From an uncultured Acetatifactor sp. (GTDB lineage: Bacteria > Bacillota > Clostridia > Lachnospirales > Lachnospiraceae): a stretch of 47,925 nucleotides of DNA. Position 1 is the stretch's first letter. Every line of letters begins with the position of its first letter. The position numbers and the translations under genes were made by a program. The stretch lies in contig CANQOL010000025.1 in the NCBI GenBank assembly GCA_947625475.1, forward strand, positions 1 to 47,925, written 5' to 3'. The notes beneath the pieces are model-generated. The model was not told where the DNA came from. It saw only the letters and a program-made list of their open reading frames with translations, and made no database searches. Shown here piece after piece: positions 26,680-35,444 of the stretch.

Positions 26680-28188
26680 ATGAAAAAGATGATGACAAGA
26701 TTTGGCGCGCTGGCTGCCAGCGCACTGATCGCCTTCGGCTCCTGCCTGGCGGTGAACGCGGAAGAGGGCTACACCTACAATTACGATTACTGGGGAGACG
26801 TGCAGTATTCCCCTGACACCTACAAGGTGGTGGGTGTGTATACCTCCGTGGAGCTGGGGCTGGATACGCTGATGAACAATCCCACGGGACTGTTCATCCA
26901 CGGCGATATGGTGTATATCTGCGATACCGGCAACAACCGCATCCTGGAGATCAGGAGGACGGACACGGAGAAGTTTGAGCTGGTGAGGATCATCGACAGC
27001 TTTAAGGGAAATGTGGAGGTCAATACCTTCGCCAGCCCCACCGATGTCTCCGTGACCGACGACGGCTATCTCTTTGTGGCGGATCAGAACAACCACAGGA
27101 TCCTGAAGCTGGATATGGACTTAAACTACATTATGGAGTTCGATAAGCCCACGGACGCCACCTACAATCAGGACCTGTCCTTCCTGCCAAGTAAGATCGT
27201 CACCGACACGGCCGGCAGAGTCTACTGCGTGGCCACCAGCGTCAACAGCGGTCTGATCAAGTACGAGGAGGACGGCGTGTTCTCCGGGTTTGTGGGCGCC
27301 ACCCCTGTCACCTATGACTTTGTGGACTTTATCTGGAAGAAACTCTCCACCAAGGAGCAGAGAGCTCAGCTGGAATCCTTCGTTCCTACGGAATATGACA
27401 ATATCTATGTGGACCATGAGGGCTTCATTTACGCCTGCACCACCCATGTGGCGGAGCAGGATCTGGACACCGGGGCGGCGGATCCCATCCGCAGGCTGAA
27501 CATGATGGGAAGCGACATCCTGGTGCGCAACGGCGAGTGGGAGATCATCGGCGATCTGTACTGGGGCGACGGCGGCGGCTACAAGGGGCCCTCCCTGATC
27601 ACAGACATCACCGCATTCGACAACGATGTGTTTGTGGGGCTGGATAAGGTGAGAGGCAGGCTCTTCGCCTACGACGACCAGGGCAGAATGGTTTGTGCTT
27701 TCGGCGGCAACGGCAACCAGGACGGATATTTCAGGCGCCCGGAGGCCCTGGATCATATGGGCCATGACCTGTTCGTGCTGGACTCCCTGGACTGCAGTAT
27801 GACCGTATTCACTCCCACGGAGTTCGGCAATGATATTTTCCAGGCCATCGAACAGTTCCAGAACGGAGAGTACACCGCCTCGGGAGAATCCTGGCAGAGG
27901 GTGCTGGAGTTAAACGGCAACTATGACCTGGGCTACATCGGCATCGGCCGTTCTCTTCTGCGTCAGAAGAGATACCGGGAGGCCATGGATTACTTCCGCT
28001 TAAAGTGGGACGACGACAATTACTCCAAGGCATTCAAGCAGTACCGCAAGGAGTGGGTGGAGGAACACATTGTGGTGATTTTCCTGGTCGTGTTCGCAGT
28101 GCTCTGCATCCCTCTCGCCATCGGGAAGATCAGGAATATCAAGGCTGAGATTGACAGGGCGGATATCTTTAGAGATTTTTCAGCATAA
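26680..28188 (+). CDS. Secreted NHL-repeat protein with TPR-like segment and C-terminal membrane helix
   Basis: A 502-residue protein. Residues 1-27 are a signal peptide ending VNAEEG. The NHL/beta-propeller repeats run about 55-385, with motifs NPTGLFIHGDMVYICDTGNNRI and SPTDVSVTDDGYLFVADQNNH (each typical NHL blades). A short TPR-like helical segment (about 390-450, ALELNGNYDLGYIGIGRSLLRQKRYREA-type) precedes one membrane helix (about 458-478). The propeller should face outward and be anchored at its C-terminus. It is embedded in the uptake operon between permease and YIP1 genes; function is unknown, possibly sugar sensing or scaffold. No catalytic motif was recognised. Confidence 0.78.
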   Translation: MKKMMTRFGALAASALIAFGSCLAVNAEEGYTYNYDYWGDVQYSPDTYKVVGVYTSVELGLDTLMNNPTGLFIHGDMVYICDTGNNRILEIRRTDTEKFELVRIIDSFKGNVEVNTFASPTDVSVTDDGYLFVADQNNHRILKLDMDLNYIMEFDKPTDATYNQDLSFLPSKIVTDTAGRVYCVATSVNSGLIKYEEDGVFSGFVGATPVTYDFVDFIWKKLSTKEQRAQLESFVPTEYDNIYVDHEGFIYACTTHVAEQDLDTGAADPIRRLNMMGSDILVRNGEWEIIGDLYWGDGGGYKGPSLITDITAFDNDVFVGLDKVRGRLFAYDDQGRMVCAFGGNGNQDGYFRRPEALDHMGHDLFVLDSLDCSMTVFTPTEFGNDIFQAIEQFQNGEYTASGESWQRVLELNGNYDLGYIGIGRSLLRQKRYREAMDYFRLKWDDDNYSKAFKQYRKEWVEEHIVVIFLVVFAVLCIPLAIGKIRNIKAEIDRADIFRDFSA

Positions 28189-28208
28189 CGGAAAGAACGG
28201 AGGCAGTC

Positions 28209-28865
28209 ATGTTTGCTGCATTGAAAAAGAAAGAAACCTATAGCCATTATTTCGCGACACTGAAGTTTGCTCTGTACTGCATCACACACCCCCTGGACGG
28301 GTTCTGGGATCTGACCCATGAGAGGAGAGGCTCCATGGCGGCGGCCAACACGATCCTGATCCTGACGCTGTTAGCCCGGATCATGAAGCTGCAGTTCACC
28401 AGCTTTATCTTCAACAAGGTGTACTGGCCGGAGCTGAACATCTTCCTGTACCTGGCCAGCGTGCTCTTTCCCTTGGCCCTGTGGTGTGTGGGAAACTGGG
28501 GCCTGACGACTCTCTTTGACGGCAAGGGAAAGCTGGGCCAGATCTATATGGCTACCTGCTACGGCATGACGCCCTACCCCCTGATCCAGTTCCCCCTGAT
28601 CCTCTTCAGCAATGTGGTGACCGTGGACGAGGCGGAGTTCTACAGTGTGATGAGCGCCATCTCCCTGGTCTGGGCGGCCCTGCTGATCCTGGCGGCCATG
28701 ATGCAGATTCACGAATATAGCCTGAGCAAGACCGTGGGCTTCACTGTCGGGACGGGTCTCGCCATGCTGGTTATGGTGTTTATCCTGCTTCTGTTCTTCA
28801 GTATGATCAGCTCGGGCGTGGCCTACTTTGTATCCGTGGCAAGAGAGATCTTGTTCCGCATGTGA
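28209..28865 (+). CDS. YIP1 family membrane protein
   Basis: A 218-residue protein with about five to six hydrophobic helices, an N-terminal cytoplasmic segment containing HPLDGFWDLTHERRGS, and the conserved polar patch TLFDGKGKLGQIYMATCYGMTPY (about 98-120) characteristic of YIP1 proteins in bacteria. It recurs in sugar-ABC operons of Lachnospiraceae together with NHL and DUF5696 genes, from my knowledge of such neighbourhoods. Molecular function is unknown. The ATG at 28209 follows ACGGAGGCAGTC. Confidence 0.75.
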   Translation: MFAALKKKETYSHYFATLKFALYCITHPLDGFWDLTHERRGSMAAANTILILTLLARIMKLQFTSFIFNKVYWPELNIFLYLASVLFPLALWCVGNWGLTTLFDGKGKLGQIYMATCYGMTPYPLIQFPLILFSNVVTVDEAEFYSVMSAISLVWAALLILAAMMQIHEYSLSKTVGFTVGTGLAMLVMVFILLLFFSMISSGVAYFVSVAREILFRM

Positions 28866-28899
28866 TTAAACTTTCAAAGATGGAATGGGGTATAGAGAC

Positions 28900-31497
28900 A
28901 TGAAAAAGGACAAAGCGGTAAGAAAAGCGGAATTCAAGGCTGCCCTGATCAAACAGTTAAAGAGCATGATCGGGCCGGCGATCCTGCTGCTGATCATAGT
29001 GGCGGGCGTGCTCTTCATTATGTTTTATAAGGAAGAGGAGGAGCCGGAGGAGATCATCAAGGTAAATACCTATGAGGGCGGCGAGGAGATGCTTACCATG
29101 GAGAACGACAAGCTGGTCTTTGCCATGGATCCTCTCACTACCCAGTTTACCGTGACCATGAAGGAGACCGGGACAGTCTGGTATTCCAATCCTCCCGAGG
29201 CATCCAGCGATCCCCTGGCCATGGCCAACGAGAAGAATAAGCTGCAGTCCACCGTGCTTCTCACCTACAGCACCATCAACGGAGTGGATACCCTCCAGAA
29301 TAACTATGCCTTCAGTATCGAGAAGGGCGTGTACGAGCTGGAGCAGGGAGCGGATTATATCAAGGTTAAGTATTCCATCGGCGATGTGGAGAAGGAGTAC
29401 ACCATTCCTCCCGTGATTTCCGAGGAGCGGATGACGGCCCTCCTGGACAAAATGGATAAGGGCGACCGGAACTACATCGGCAACTTCTATAAAAAGTACG
29501 ATATCAACAATATGAAGAAGAGAGATGACCCCGAGGCCCTTCTGGCTCGGTATCCCATCCTGGCGGACACCGTGATTTACGCCCTGAGCGATAAGGCCGA
29601 GGACAACCACAAGTCCAAGATGGAGCCCTGCTTCCTGGAGGCCGGCTACACCTATGAGGACTATCTGGCGGACAGGGAGAACGACCTGGGCGAGTCAGGC
29701 ACCGACAAGCCGGTGTTCAACATGACGATGACCTACCGGCTGGACGGGGACGATCTGGTTGTGGAGGTGCCCTACAGCGATCTGGAGTACAAGGAGGACA
29801 ATCCCATCTACTACCTCTCTCTGCTGCCCTATTTCGGCGCGGCGGGGACACAGGACGAGGGCTTCCTGCTGGTGCCTGAGGGAGGCGGAGCCTTAATCAA
29901 CTACAACAACGGCAAGACAGCCCAGAGCTTCTACTACGCCAATATGTACGGCTGGGATATGGCTCAGGACCGGGACGCTCTGGTGCATGAGACCAGGACC
30001 TATTTTAACGTGTTCGGCGCGGCCACAGGCGACGCCTCCTACATCTGCGTGATCGAGGAGGGCGCCCCCTACGCGGCCATCCAGGCGGACATCAGCGGCA
30101 GAGGCAACAGCTACAATTACGTGAACGCGGTGTACACGGTGGACCACAGAGAGCAGTACGATGTGTCCGACCGCTACAACGGTTCCATGTTCGTATATGA
30201 GCCGGATATCCCCCGGGATGAGAAACTGGTGCAGAGGTACTGCTTTGTCAATTCCGGCAGCTATGCGGATATGGCCGGCGCCTACCGGGATTACCTGACC
30301 GGAAAGTACGGCTCCTACCTGACCGAAAACGACGATGCCCAGACCCCCGTGGCGGTGGAGCTGCTGGGAGCGGTGGATAAGATCAAGCAGGTGGCGGGCA
30401 TTCCCGTTTCCCGCCCTCTGGAGCTGACCACCTACCGGGAGGCCCAGGGCATCCTGGAGGATCTCACCGCCAGCGGCGTGGGGAACATCAGTGTGAAGCT
30501 CTCCGGCTGGATGAACGGCGGCGTACAGCAGAAGATCCTGAACAAGGTCAGGCTGGTGGGCGATCTGGGGAGCAGGAAGGATCTGAAGGCTCTCACGGAT
30601 TACGCGTCCTCCCAGGGCATGGATTTTTACCTGGACGGAGTCACCAACTATGCCTATGACAGCAATATTTTAAACGGCTTCAACGTGTTTACGGACGCGG
30701 CCAGATTTATCAGCAAGGAGAAGGCGGAGCTGTTTGAGTACAATACCGTCAGTTATGTGAAGCGGGAGTCCAAGGATTCCTTCTACCTGCTGAGCGCCTC
30801 CCAGATTGATCAGATGATCGGCAATCTGGCTGATTACGCCGGAAAGATGGGAGTGGGCATCTCCTTCCAGGATATCGGAAAGGATCTCTCCTCCGACTAC
30901 ACCAGGGATGCGGTACAGACCAGGCAGAAGTCTCTGCAGGTCCAGGCCCGGGAGCTTAAGGAGCTGAAGGACTCCGGCATGAAGGTGATGGTGAACATGG
31001 GCAACGATTATGCGATGCCCTACGCGGACCTGATCACCAACATGGATCTGGCGGGCTCTGGCTACACCATTATTGACCGGGAGATCCCCTTCTACCAGAT
31101 GGCCATCCACGGCCTGGTGAATTACACCGGGGAGCCCCTGAACCTGACCCAGAACTTCCAGCAGGAGCTGCTGAATTCCGCAGAGTACGGAGCGGGCCTT
31201 TCCTTTACTTTGATGGAGGACTCCGCCTTCACTCTTCAGAATACCCTCTACACCCAGTACTTCGGCGCGGAGTACGCCGCCTGGAAGAACAGGCTTCTGG
31301 AGATCTACAGCCGCTACAACACAGAGCTGGGTGGCGTGTTCCGCCAGAGAATGACAGGACATGAATATCTGAACGAAAAGCTCACCTGCACCGTCTATGA
31401 GGACGGCACCAGGGTGTACGTAAACTACAGCTTCGACGATATGGAGACAGAAGACGGTGTGACGGTTCCCGCAAGGGATTACAGGGTAGTACGTTGA
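28900..31497 (+). CDS. DUF5696 protein, membrane-anchored, glycosidase-like architecture
   Basis: An 865-residue protein. One membrane helix lies at about 22-43 (AILLLIIVAGVLFIMFY), so the rest is expected outside. Then come a beta-sandwich of the kind seen before glycosidase barrels (NDKLVFAMDPLTTQFTV, from about 67), a long central region, a probable TIM barrel (about 500-770, including NISVKLSGWMNGG, GMDFYLDGVTNYAYD and GMKVMVNMGNDYAMPYAD) and a C-terminal beta domain. I recognise the family as DUF5696; no activity is assigned. An in-frame ATG at 28885 is an alternative start; 28900 has GGGG at 9 nt. No published catalytic residues can be named. Confidence 0.72.
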   Translation: MKKDKAVRKAEFKAALIKQLKSMIGPAILLLIIVAGVLFIMFYKEEEEPEEIIKVNTYEGGEEMLTMENDKLVFAMDPLTTQFTVTMKETGTVWYSNPPEASSDPLAMANEKNKLQSTVLLTYSTINGVDTLQNNYAFSIEKGVYELEQGADYIKVKYSIGDVEKEYTIPPVISEERMTALLDKMDKGDRNYIGNFYKKYDINNMKKRDDPEALLARYPILADTVIYALSDKAEDNHKSKMEPCFLEAGYTYEDYLADRENDLGESGTDKPVFNMTMTYRLDGDDLVVEVPYSDLEYKEDNPIYYLSLLPYFGAAGTQDEGFLLVPEGGGALINYNNGKTAQSFYYANMYGWDMAQDRDALVHETRTYFNVFGAATGDASYICVIEEGAPYAAIQADISGRGNSYNYVNAVYTVDHREQYDVSDRYNGSMFVYEPDIPRDEKLVQRYCFVNSGSYADMAGAYRDYLTGKYGSYLTENDDAQTPVAVELLGAVDKIKQVAGIPVSRPLELTTYREAQGILEDLTASGVGNISVKLSGWMNGGVQQKILNKVRLVGDLGSRKDLKALTDYASSQGMDFYLDGVTNYAYDSNILNGFNVFTDAARFISKEKAELFEYNTVSYVKRESKDSFYLLSASQIDQMIGNLADYAGKMGVGISFQDIGKDLSSDYTRDAVQTRQKSLQVQARELKELKDSGMKVMVNMGNDYAMPYADLITNMDLAGSGYTIIDREIPFYQMAIHGLVNYTGEPLNLTQNFQQELLNSAEYGAGLSFTLMEDSAFTLQNTLYTQYFGAEYAAWKNRLLEIYSRYNTELGGVFRQRMTGHEYLNEKLTCTVYEDGTRVYVNYSFDDMETEDGVTVPARDYRVVR

Positions 31498-31534
31498 CCG
31501 CGCGGGAATATATAGGAAGGAAAGGGTTGAGAGC

Positions 31535-32440
31535 ATGAAGAAACAAAAGAAATTAGCGGGTCTTCAAAAAAGAAAGGCAATCTCAGGGTATCTGTTCATC
31601 CTGCCTTTCATCATCGGCTTCCTGGCTTTTATGGTGACGCCTCTGTTCCAGTCGCTGTACATGAGCTTCTGCAATGTGGAGCTTGGGCCTGGCACCTTCG
31701 CCAACCAGTGGGTGGGCCTGGCCAACTACAGGAGAGCCCTCCTGCAGGATATCGAGTTCAACCGGTTCCTGACAGAGTCCCTGGGCAAGCTGGTGGTCAA
31801 CTCCATAGCGGTCATGGTGTTCAGCTTCTTCGTGGCTCTGGTGCTGAATCAGAAGTTTAAGGGCCGGGCTTTGGTGAGAGCCATCTTCTTCCTGCCCGTG
31901 ATCCTCTCATCGGGAGTGATTTTGGGAGTGGAGTACGACAACGCCCTTCTCTCCAGCATGCAGGATATGATCGCTGAGTCCAGCACGGGGGCCAGCATCA
32001 CGGGAGCCATCAAGGATATTTTGGTCACCTCGGGCGTGGGCGTGAGGGCCTTTGAGAAGGTGTTCGAGGTGGTGGACGGGGTGTACGATATCGCCATTAC
32101 CTCCGGTATCCAGATCATTATCTTCCTCTCCGGCCTCCAGACCATATCCGCCAGCATGTACGAGGCGGCCCAGATCGAGGGCTGTACCGCCTGGGAGAGT
32201 CTGTGGAAGATCACCTTCCCCATGATCAGCTCCCTGCTGCTGGTGAACTGGATTTATACCATCATCGACTTCTGTATGCGGTCCGACAGCGACCTGATGG
32301 AGAAGATCGACGACGAGATGGTGCTGCAGCTGAATTACGGTTTCTCATCGGCCATGGCCTGGATCTACTTTGCGGTGGTCATTGTGCTCATTGCCGTCAG
32401 TTCCCTGATTATTTCAAAGGTGGTGTACTACTATGACTAA
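31535..32440 (+). CDS. Second sugar ABC permease, MalF/UgpA type
   Basis: A 301-residue membrane protein with an N-terminal lysine-rich segment and six helices. The EAA loop reads EAAQIEGCTAWESLWKITFP (about 209-228). It contains an extended extracytoplasmic loop (about 130-185) between helices. Its ribosome site is AAGGAAAGGG before 31535. It overlaps the next permease gene by 8 nt. It belongs to a second import system encoded in the same operon, with the solute-binding protein at 33753. Confidence 0.88.
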   Translation: MKKQKKLAGLQKRKAISGYLFILPFIIGFLAFMVTPLFQSLYMSFCNVELGPGTFANQWVGLANYRRALLQDIEFNRFLTESLGKLVVNSIAVMVFSFFVALVLNQKFKGRALVRAIFFLPVILSSGVILGVEYDNALLSSMQDMIAESSTGASITGAIKDILVTSGVGVRAFEKVFEVVDGVYDIAITSGIQIIIFLSGLQTISASMYEAAQIEGCTAWESLWKITFPMISSLLLVNWIYTIIDFCMRSDSDLMEKIDDEMVLQLNYGFSSAMAWIYFAVVIVLIAVSSLIISKVVYYYD

Positions 32441-33464
32441 GACTGCAACCAAGACAGCGGCCAGAACCAACACACTGGGGGCCAGAGCGGCCGCCTTCTG
32501 GGAGAGGAACAAAAAGTCCCAGAACTATCTGCTGAAAAAGACTGCCATGAACGTCTGCGTCAAGATCATCCGGGCGGTGCTGCTCTTCGGGCTCTGCTTT
32601 TTGATCCTGCAGCCCCTGCTGAACAAGATCTCCATCAGCTTCATGGCGGAGGAGGATCTGTACAACGCCATGGTAATCGCCATACCGGAGCATTTTACCA
32701 CGGACAACTACAAGCTGGCGGCCTCCTTCATGAGCTACGGGGCGTCCCTGAGGAACACCATTATCGTGTCCCTGACCACCGCCGTGCTGCAGATTGCCAT
32801 GTGTACCCTTGTGGGCTACGGCTTTGCCAGATTCGAGTTCCCCTTAAAGAAGTTTTGGTTTGCCTGCGTGATCCTGATGATCGTGATCCCGCCCCAGACC
32901 ATATCCTCATCCCTGTACCTGCACTTCCGCTTCTTTGATATATTCGGCATCCTGGAGTCGACTACGGGGAGCACCATCAACCTGAGGGGCTCGGTGCTGC
33001 CCTACTACCTGATCTGCGCCGGGTGTATGGGACTGAAGAACGGGCTGTACATTTTCATGATCCGCCAGTTCTTCCGCAACATCCCCAAGGAGCTGGAGGA
33101 GGCGGCCTATGTGGACGGGTGCGGCACCTTAAAGACCTTTATCCGGATCATGCTTCCGGACGCCACCCCTATTTTGACCTCCTGCTTCCTGTTCTCCTTC
33201 GTGTGGACCTGGACGGACAATTTCTATACCAGACTGTTTATGGGGAAGGTGCCTCTTCTGGCCAAGCAGCTCCCGATCATTGCGGACCGGCTCAGCCAGT
33301 ATCTGCAGAATGAGTTCAACATAGGCGGCGGCGCATCCCTGGGCTACACCAACTGTATTATCGCCACCGGCACCTTGATGGTGATTGTGCCCCTGCTGAT
33401 GCTGTATCTGGTGGCACAGAAGGGATTTGTGGAGAGTTTGAGCAGTTCGGGGATCAAGATGTAG
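32433..33464 (+). CDS. Second sugar ABC permease, MalG/UgpE type
   Basis: A 343-residue membrane protein, longer than usual because of a 45-residue basic N-terminal extension (TKTATKTAARTNTLGAR). The EAA loop reads EAAYVDGCGTLKTFIRIMLP (about 225-244). It overlaps the preceding gene by 8 nt, indicating coupled translation, and ends LSSSGIKM like other MalG-type proteins. It forms the second permease pair. Confidence 0.88.
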   Translation: MTKTATKTAARTNTLGARAAAFWERNKKSQNYLLKKTAMNVCVKIIRAVLLFGLCFLILQPLLNKISISFMAEEDLYNAMVIAIPEHFTTDNYKLAASFMSYGASLRNTIIVSLTTAVLQIAMCTLVGYGFARFEFPLKKFWFACVILMIVIPPQTISSSLYLHFRFFDIFGILESTTGSTINLRGSVLPYYLICAGCMGLKNGLYIFMIRQFFRNIPKELEEAAYVDGCGTLKTFIRIMLPDATPILTSCFLFSFVWTWTDNFYTRLFMGKVPLLAKQLPIIADRLSQYLQNEFNIGGGASLGYTNCIIATGTLMVIVPLLMLYLVAQKGFVESLSSSGIKM

Positions 33465-33752
33465 GTGCCAGTGCCAAAAAGCGGAGCTTTTTGGCTTCGA
33501 GAATCCGCCTGACGATTGGGGGCAAGGACGGACTTTGGGAGCGGATTCTCGCGGATTGCGGAGATCGCATCCTAGATAAATAAGTTTGAGCGGCGAAAAG
33601 GGAGCTCCCTTTTCGGGTGGAAGAATGCGAACATTCTTCCACCTATATAAAAAAGTTTCACTGTGATATATTTTCCTGCGGGGCCAACTCCCGGAAAAGA
33701 GTAAAAAGTGGGGCGGACGCGGGACGATATATAGATAAAAGGAGGATGAAAA
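33465..33752 (+). promoter_or_regulatory. Array of four hairpins between permease and solute-binding genes
   Basis: The 288-nt gap carries four clean stems: 33473-33495 (10-bp, GCCAAAAAGC arm, 3-nt loop), 33498-33551 (11-bp, CGAGAATCCGC arm, 32-nt loop), 33594-33615 (22-nt perfect palindrome) and 33616-33643 (12-bp, GGTGGAAGAATG arm, loop CGAA). A weaker stem lies at about 33553-33572. Such arrays commonly stabilise or delimit mRNA segments so that the solute-binding protein is made in excess over permeases. A ribosome site AAAGGAGG (33738-33745) precedes the next gene. Confidence 0.7.
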
Positions 33753-35306
33753 ATGAAAAGTAAAATTGTGAAGAAAGTGCTTGCTGCGTCTTTAGCGACC
33801 GCTATGACCGTAAGCATGGCTGGCTGCGGCAACAATGACGGAGCAAGCAGTGCTCCCGCTGACAGCAGCGCACCTGCTGACAGCAGCGCACCTGCTGAGA
33901 GCACCCCTGCCGAGAGCACTCCCGCTGAGGAGAGCACCCCTGCCGAGGAGAGCGGTTCTGAGGAAGAGCCCAGCCAGTACGAGGTTCTCAAGGATGCGGA
34001 CGGCAATGTGTACGATCTGGGCGGCATGGAGATCACCATCGTTGACTGGTTCTCCGGCGACGGCACCAGAGCGGAACCTCAGAACGACTACGATGAGGAC
34101 AGACTGGATTATCTGGATTTCATCGAGTCTACCTATAACTTCACCATCAAGGAGATGACCATTCCCGGATGGGGCGACGTGCCTCAGAACTTCTCTGAGT
34201 ACGTGAACAACGGCACCGATCTGTACGGCAACAATGCGGCCGACACCAACTTTATCTTCTGCCTGAGAGGCGGCTCTGAGTTCGTGTCCGCTATGAACTC
34301 CAATCTGATGTATGATCTGTCCACCCTTGACTGCCTGGATTTCTCCGAGGATAAGTGGCAGTCCAGCAAGCTCCATGAGCTGCTGAAGGCTCCCAGCGGA
34401 GCAATCTACGGCATGAGAGGCCAGACCGCTGAGCCCCGTGACGGTATCTACTTCAACAAGAGACTGATGGAGGACGCCGGCGTGGATCCTGAGCAGATCT
34501 ACGAGTGGCAGAGAAACGGCGAGTGGACCTGGGATAAGTTCGAAGAGGTCTGCGCGCAGGTGCAGCAGGACAAGGACAACGACGGAACCGTTGATGTGTA
34601 CGCTATGGTGCAGCAGGGCTCTGAGTTCCTGAGAATGGCTGTGGCCTCCAACAACGGACACTTCATCAACAAGGACTCCAGCGGCAAGTATGTGAACGAG
34701 CTGGAGAGCGACGCTACCCTGGAGGCTCTGAACTGGGCTGTGGATATGAGAGCCAACTACGAGATGCCTCAGCCGGCGGATTCCGAGTGGAACTACTTCA
34801 TCGCTGAGTACCAGAATGCCAGCGCAGTGTTCCTGGCAGGCCAGGCTTATCAGGCAGGACAGGACTTCAGCCGCGACAACATGGACGACGACTTCGGATT
34901 TGTCTGCTTCCCGATGGGACCCCGTGCGGATGCCTATGTGAGCTGGTTCCAGGACAACATTTATGCGATCCCTGCCAACTATGACGCCGACAAGGCATGG
35001 AAGCTGGCCTTCGCTTACAACCTGTACACCGATCCCGTGCCCGGCTATGAGGATGTGGAGACCTGGAAGAACCAGTACTACACCAACTTCCGTGACACCG
35101 AGTCCGTGGACGAGACCCTGGACTACATTGTAAAGAACGGTACTCTGGACTACGTGTTCGTCATCGCCGGCATCGATCTCGGTTCTGACATCCTGTGGAG
35201 CCTTGGTTCCGCCGATGAGGAAGGCGTTGTGAAGACCCCTGCCCAGAAGGCAGAAGAGCTGAGCAATCAGTGGGGTACCCGTGTAGACGAGGCAAATGCG
35301 CACTAA
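33753..35306 (+). CDS. Sugar-binding lipoprotein of an ABC importer
   Basis: A 517-residue extracellular solute-binding protein. The signal peptide ends at a lipobox (SMAGC, Cys24), followed by a low-complexity linker of repeated SSAPAD/ESTPAE units (about 30-68). The binding domain follows (about 75-510). It has strongly biased codons, suggesting high expression. With the permeases at 31535-33464 it forms an importer for plant oligosaccharides; the ligand is not readable from sequence. The ribosome site is near perfect and placed 7 nt before the ATG. Confidence 0.9.
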   Translation: MKSKIVKKVLAASLATAMTVSMAGCGNNDGASSAPADSSAPADSSAPAESTPAESTPAEESTPAEESGSEEEPSQYEVLKDADGNVYDLGGMEITIVDWFSGDGTRAEPQNDYDEDRLDYLDFIESTYNFTIKEMTIPGWGDVPQNFSEYVNNGTDLYGNNAADTNFIFCLRGGSEFVSAMNSNLMYDLSTLDCLDFSEDKWQSSKLHELLKAPSGAIYGMRGQTAEPRDGIYFNKRLMEDAGVDPEQIYEWQRNGEWTWDKFEEVCAQVQQDKDNDGTVDVYAMVQQGSEFLRMAVASNNGHFINKDSSGKYVNELESDATLEALNWAVDMRANYEMPQPADSEWNYFIAEYQNASAVFLAGQAYQAGQDFSRDNMDDDFGFVCFPMGPRADAYVSWFQDNIYAIPANYDADKAWKLAFAYNLYTDPVPGYEDVETWKNQYYTNFRDTESVDETLDYIVKNGTLDYVFVIAGIDLGSDILWSLGSADEEGVVKTPAQKAEELSNQWGTRVDEANAH

Positions 35307-35362
35307 TTCACAGGCATGCTTCGTGACACAAGGCGCTTTGCGCCGGTGAACTGTCAATAGAG

Positions 35363-35395
35363 AAAGGGGTGGTGTTTCCGGGCACCATCCCTTTT
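35363..35395 (+). terminator. Terminator or attenuator after the solute-binding gene
   Basis: Arms AAAGGGGTGGTG (35363-35374) and CACCATCCCTTT (35383-35394) pair over 12 bp with one G-T wobble, and the 3' arm ends in a short T run (TTTT, then AC). A smaller hairpin GGCGC/GCGCC lies at 35332-35344. The downstream genes are co-directional, so read-through may be partial. Confidence 0.55.
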
Positions 35396-35444
35396 ACAGC
35401 AGTCAGAAATGATCTGCCCAAAACGGTCGAAAAGGAGAATCTGT

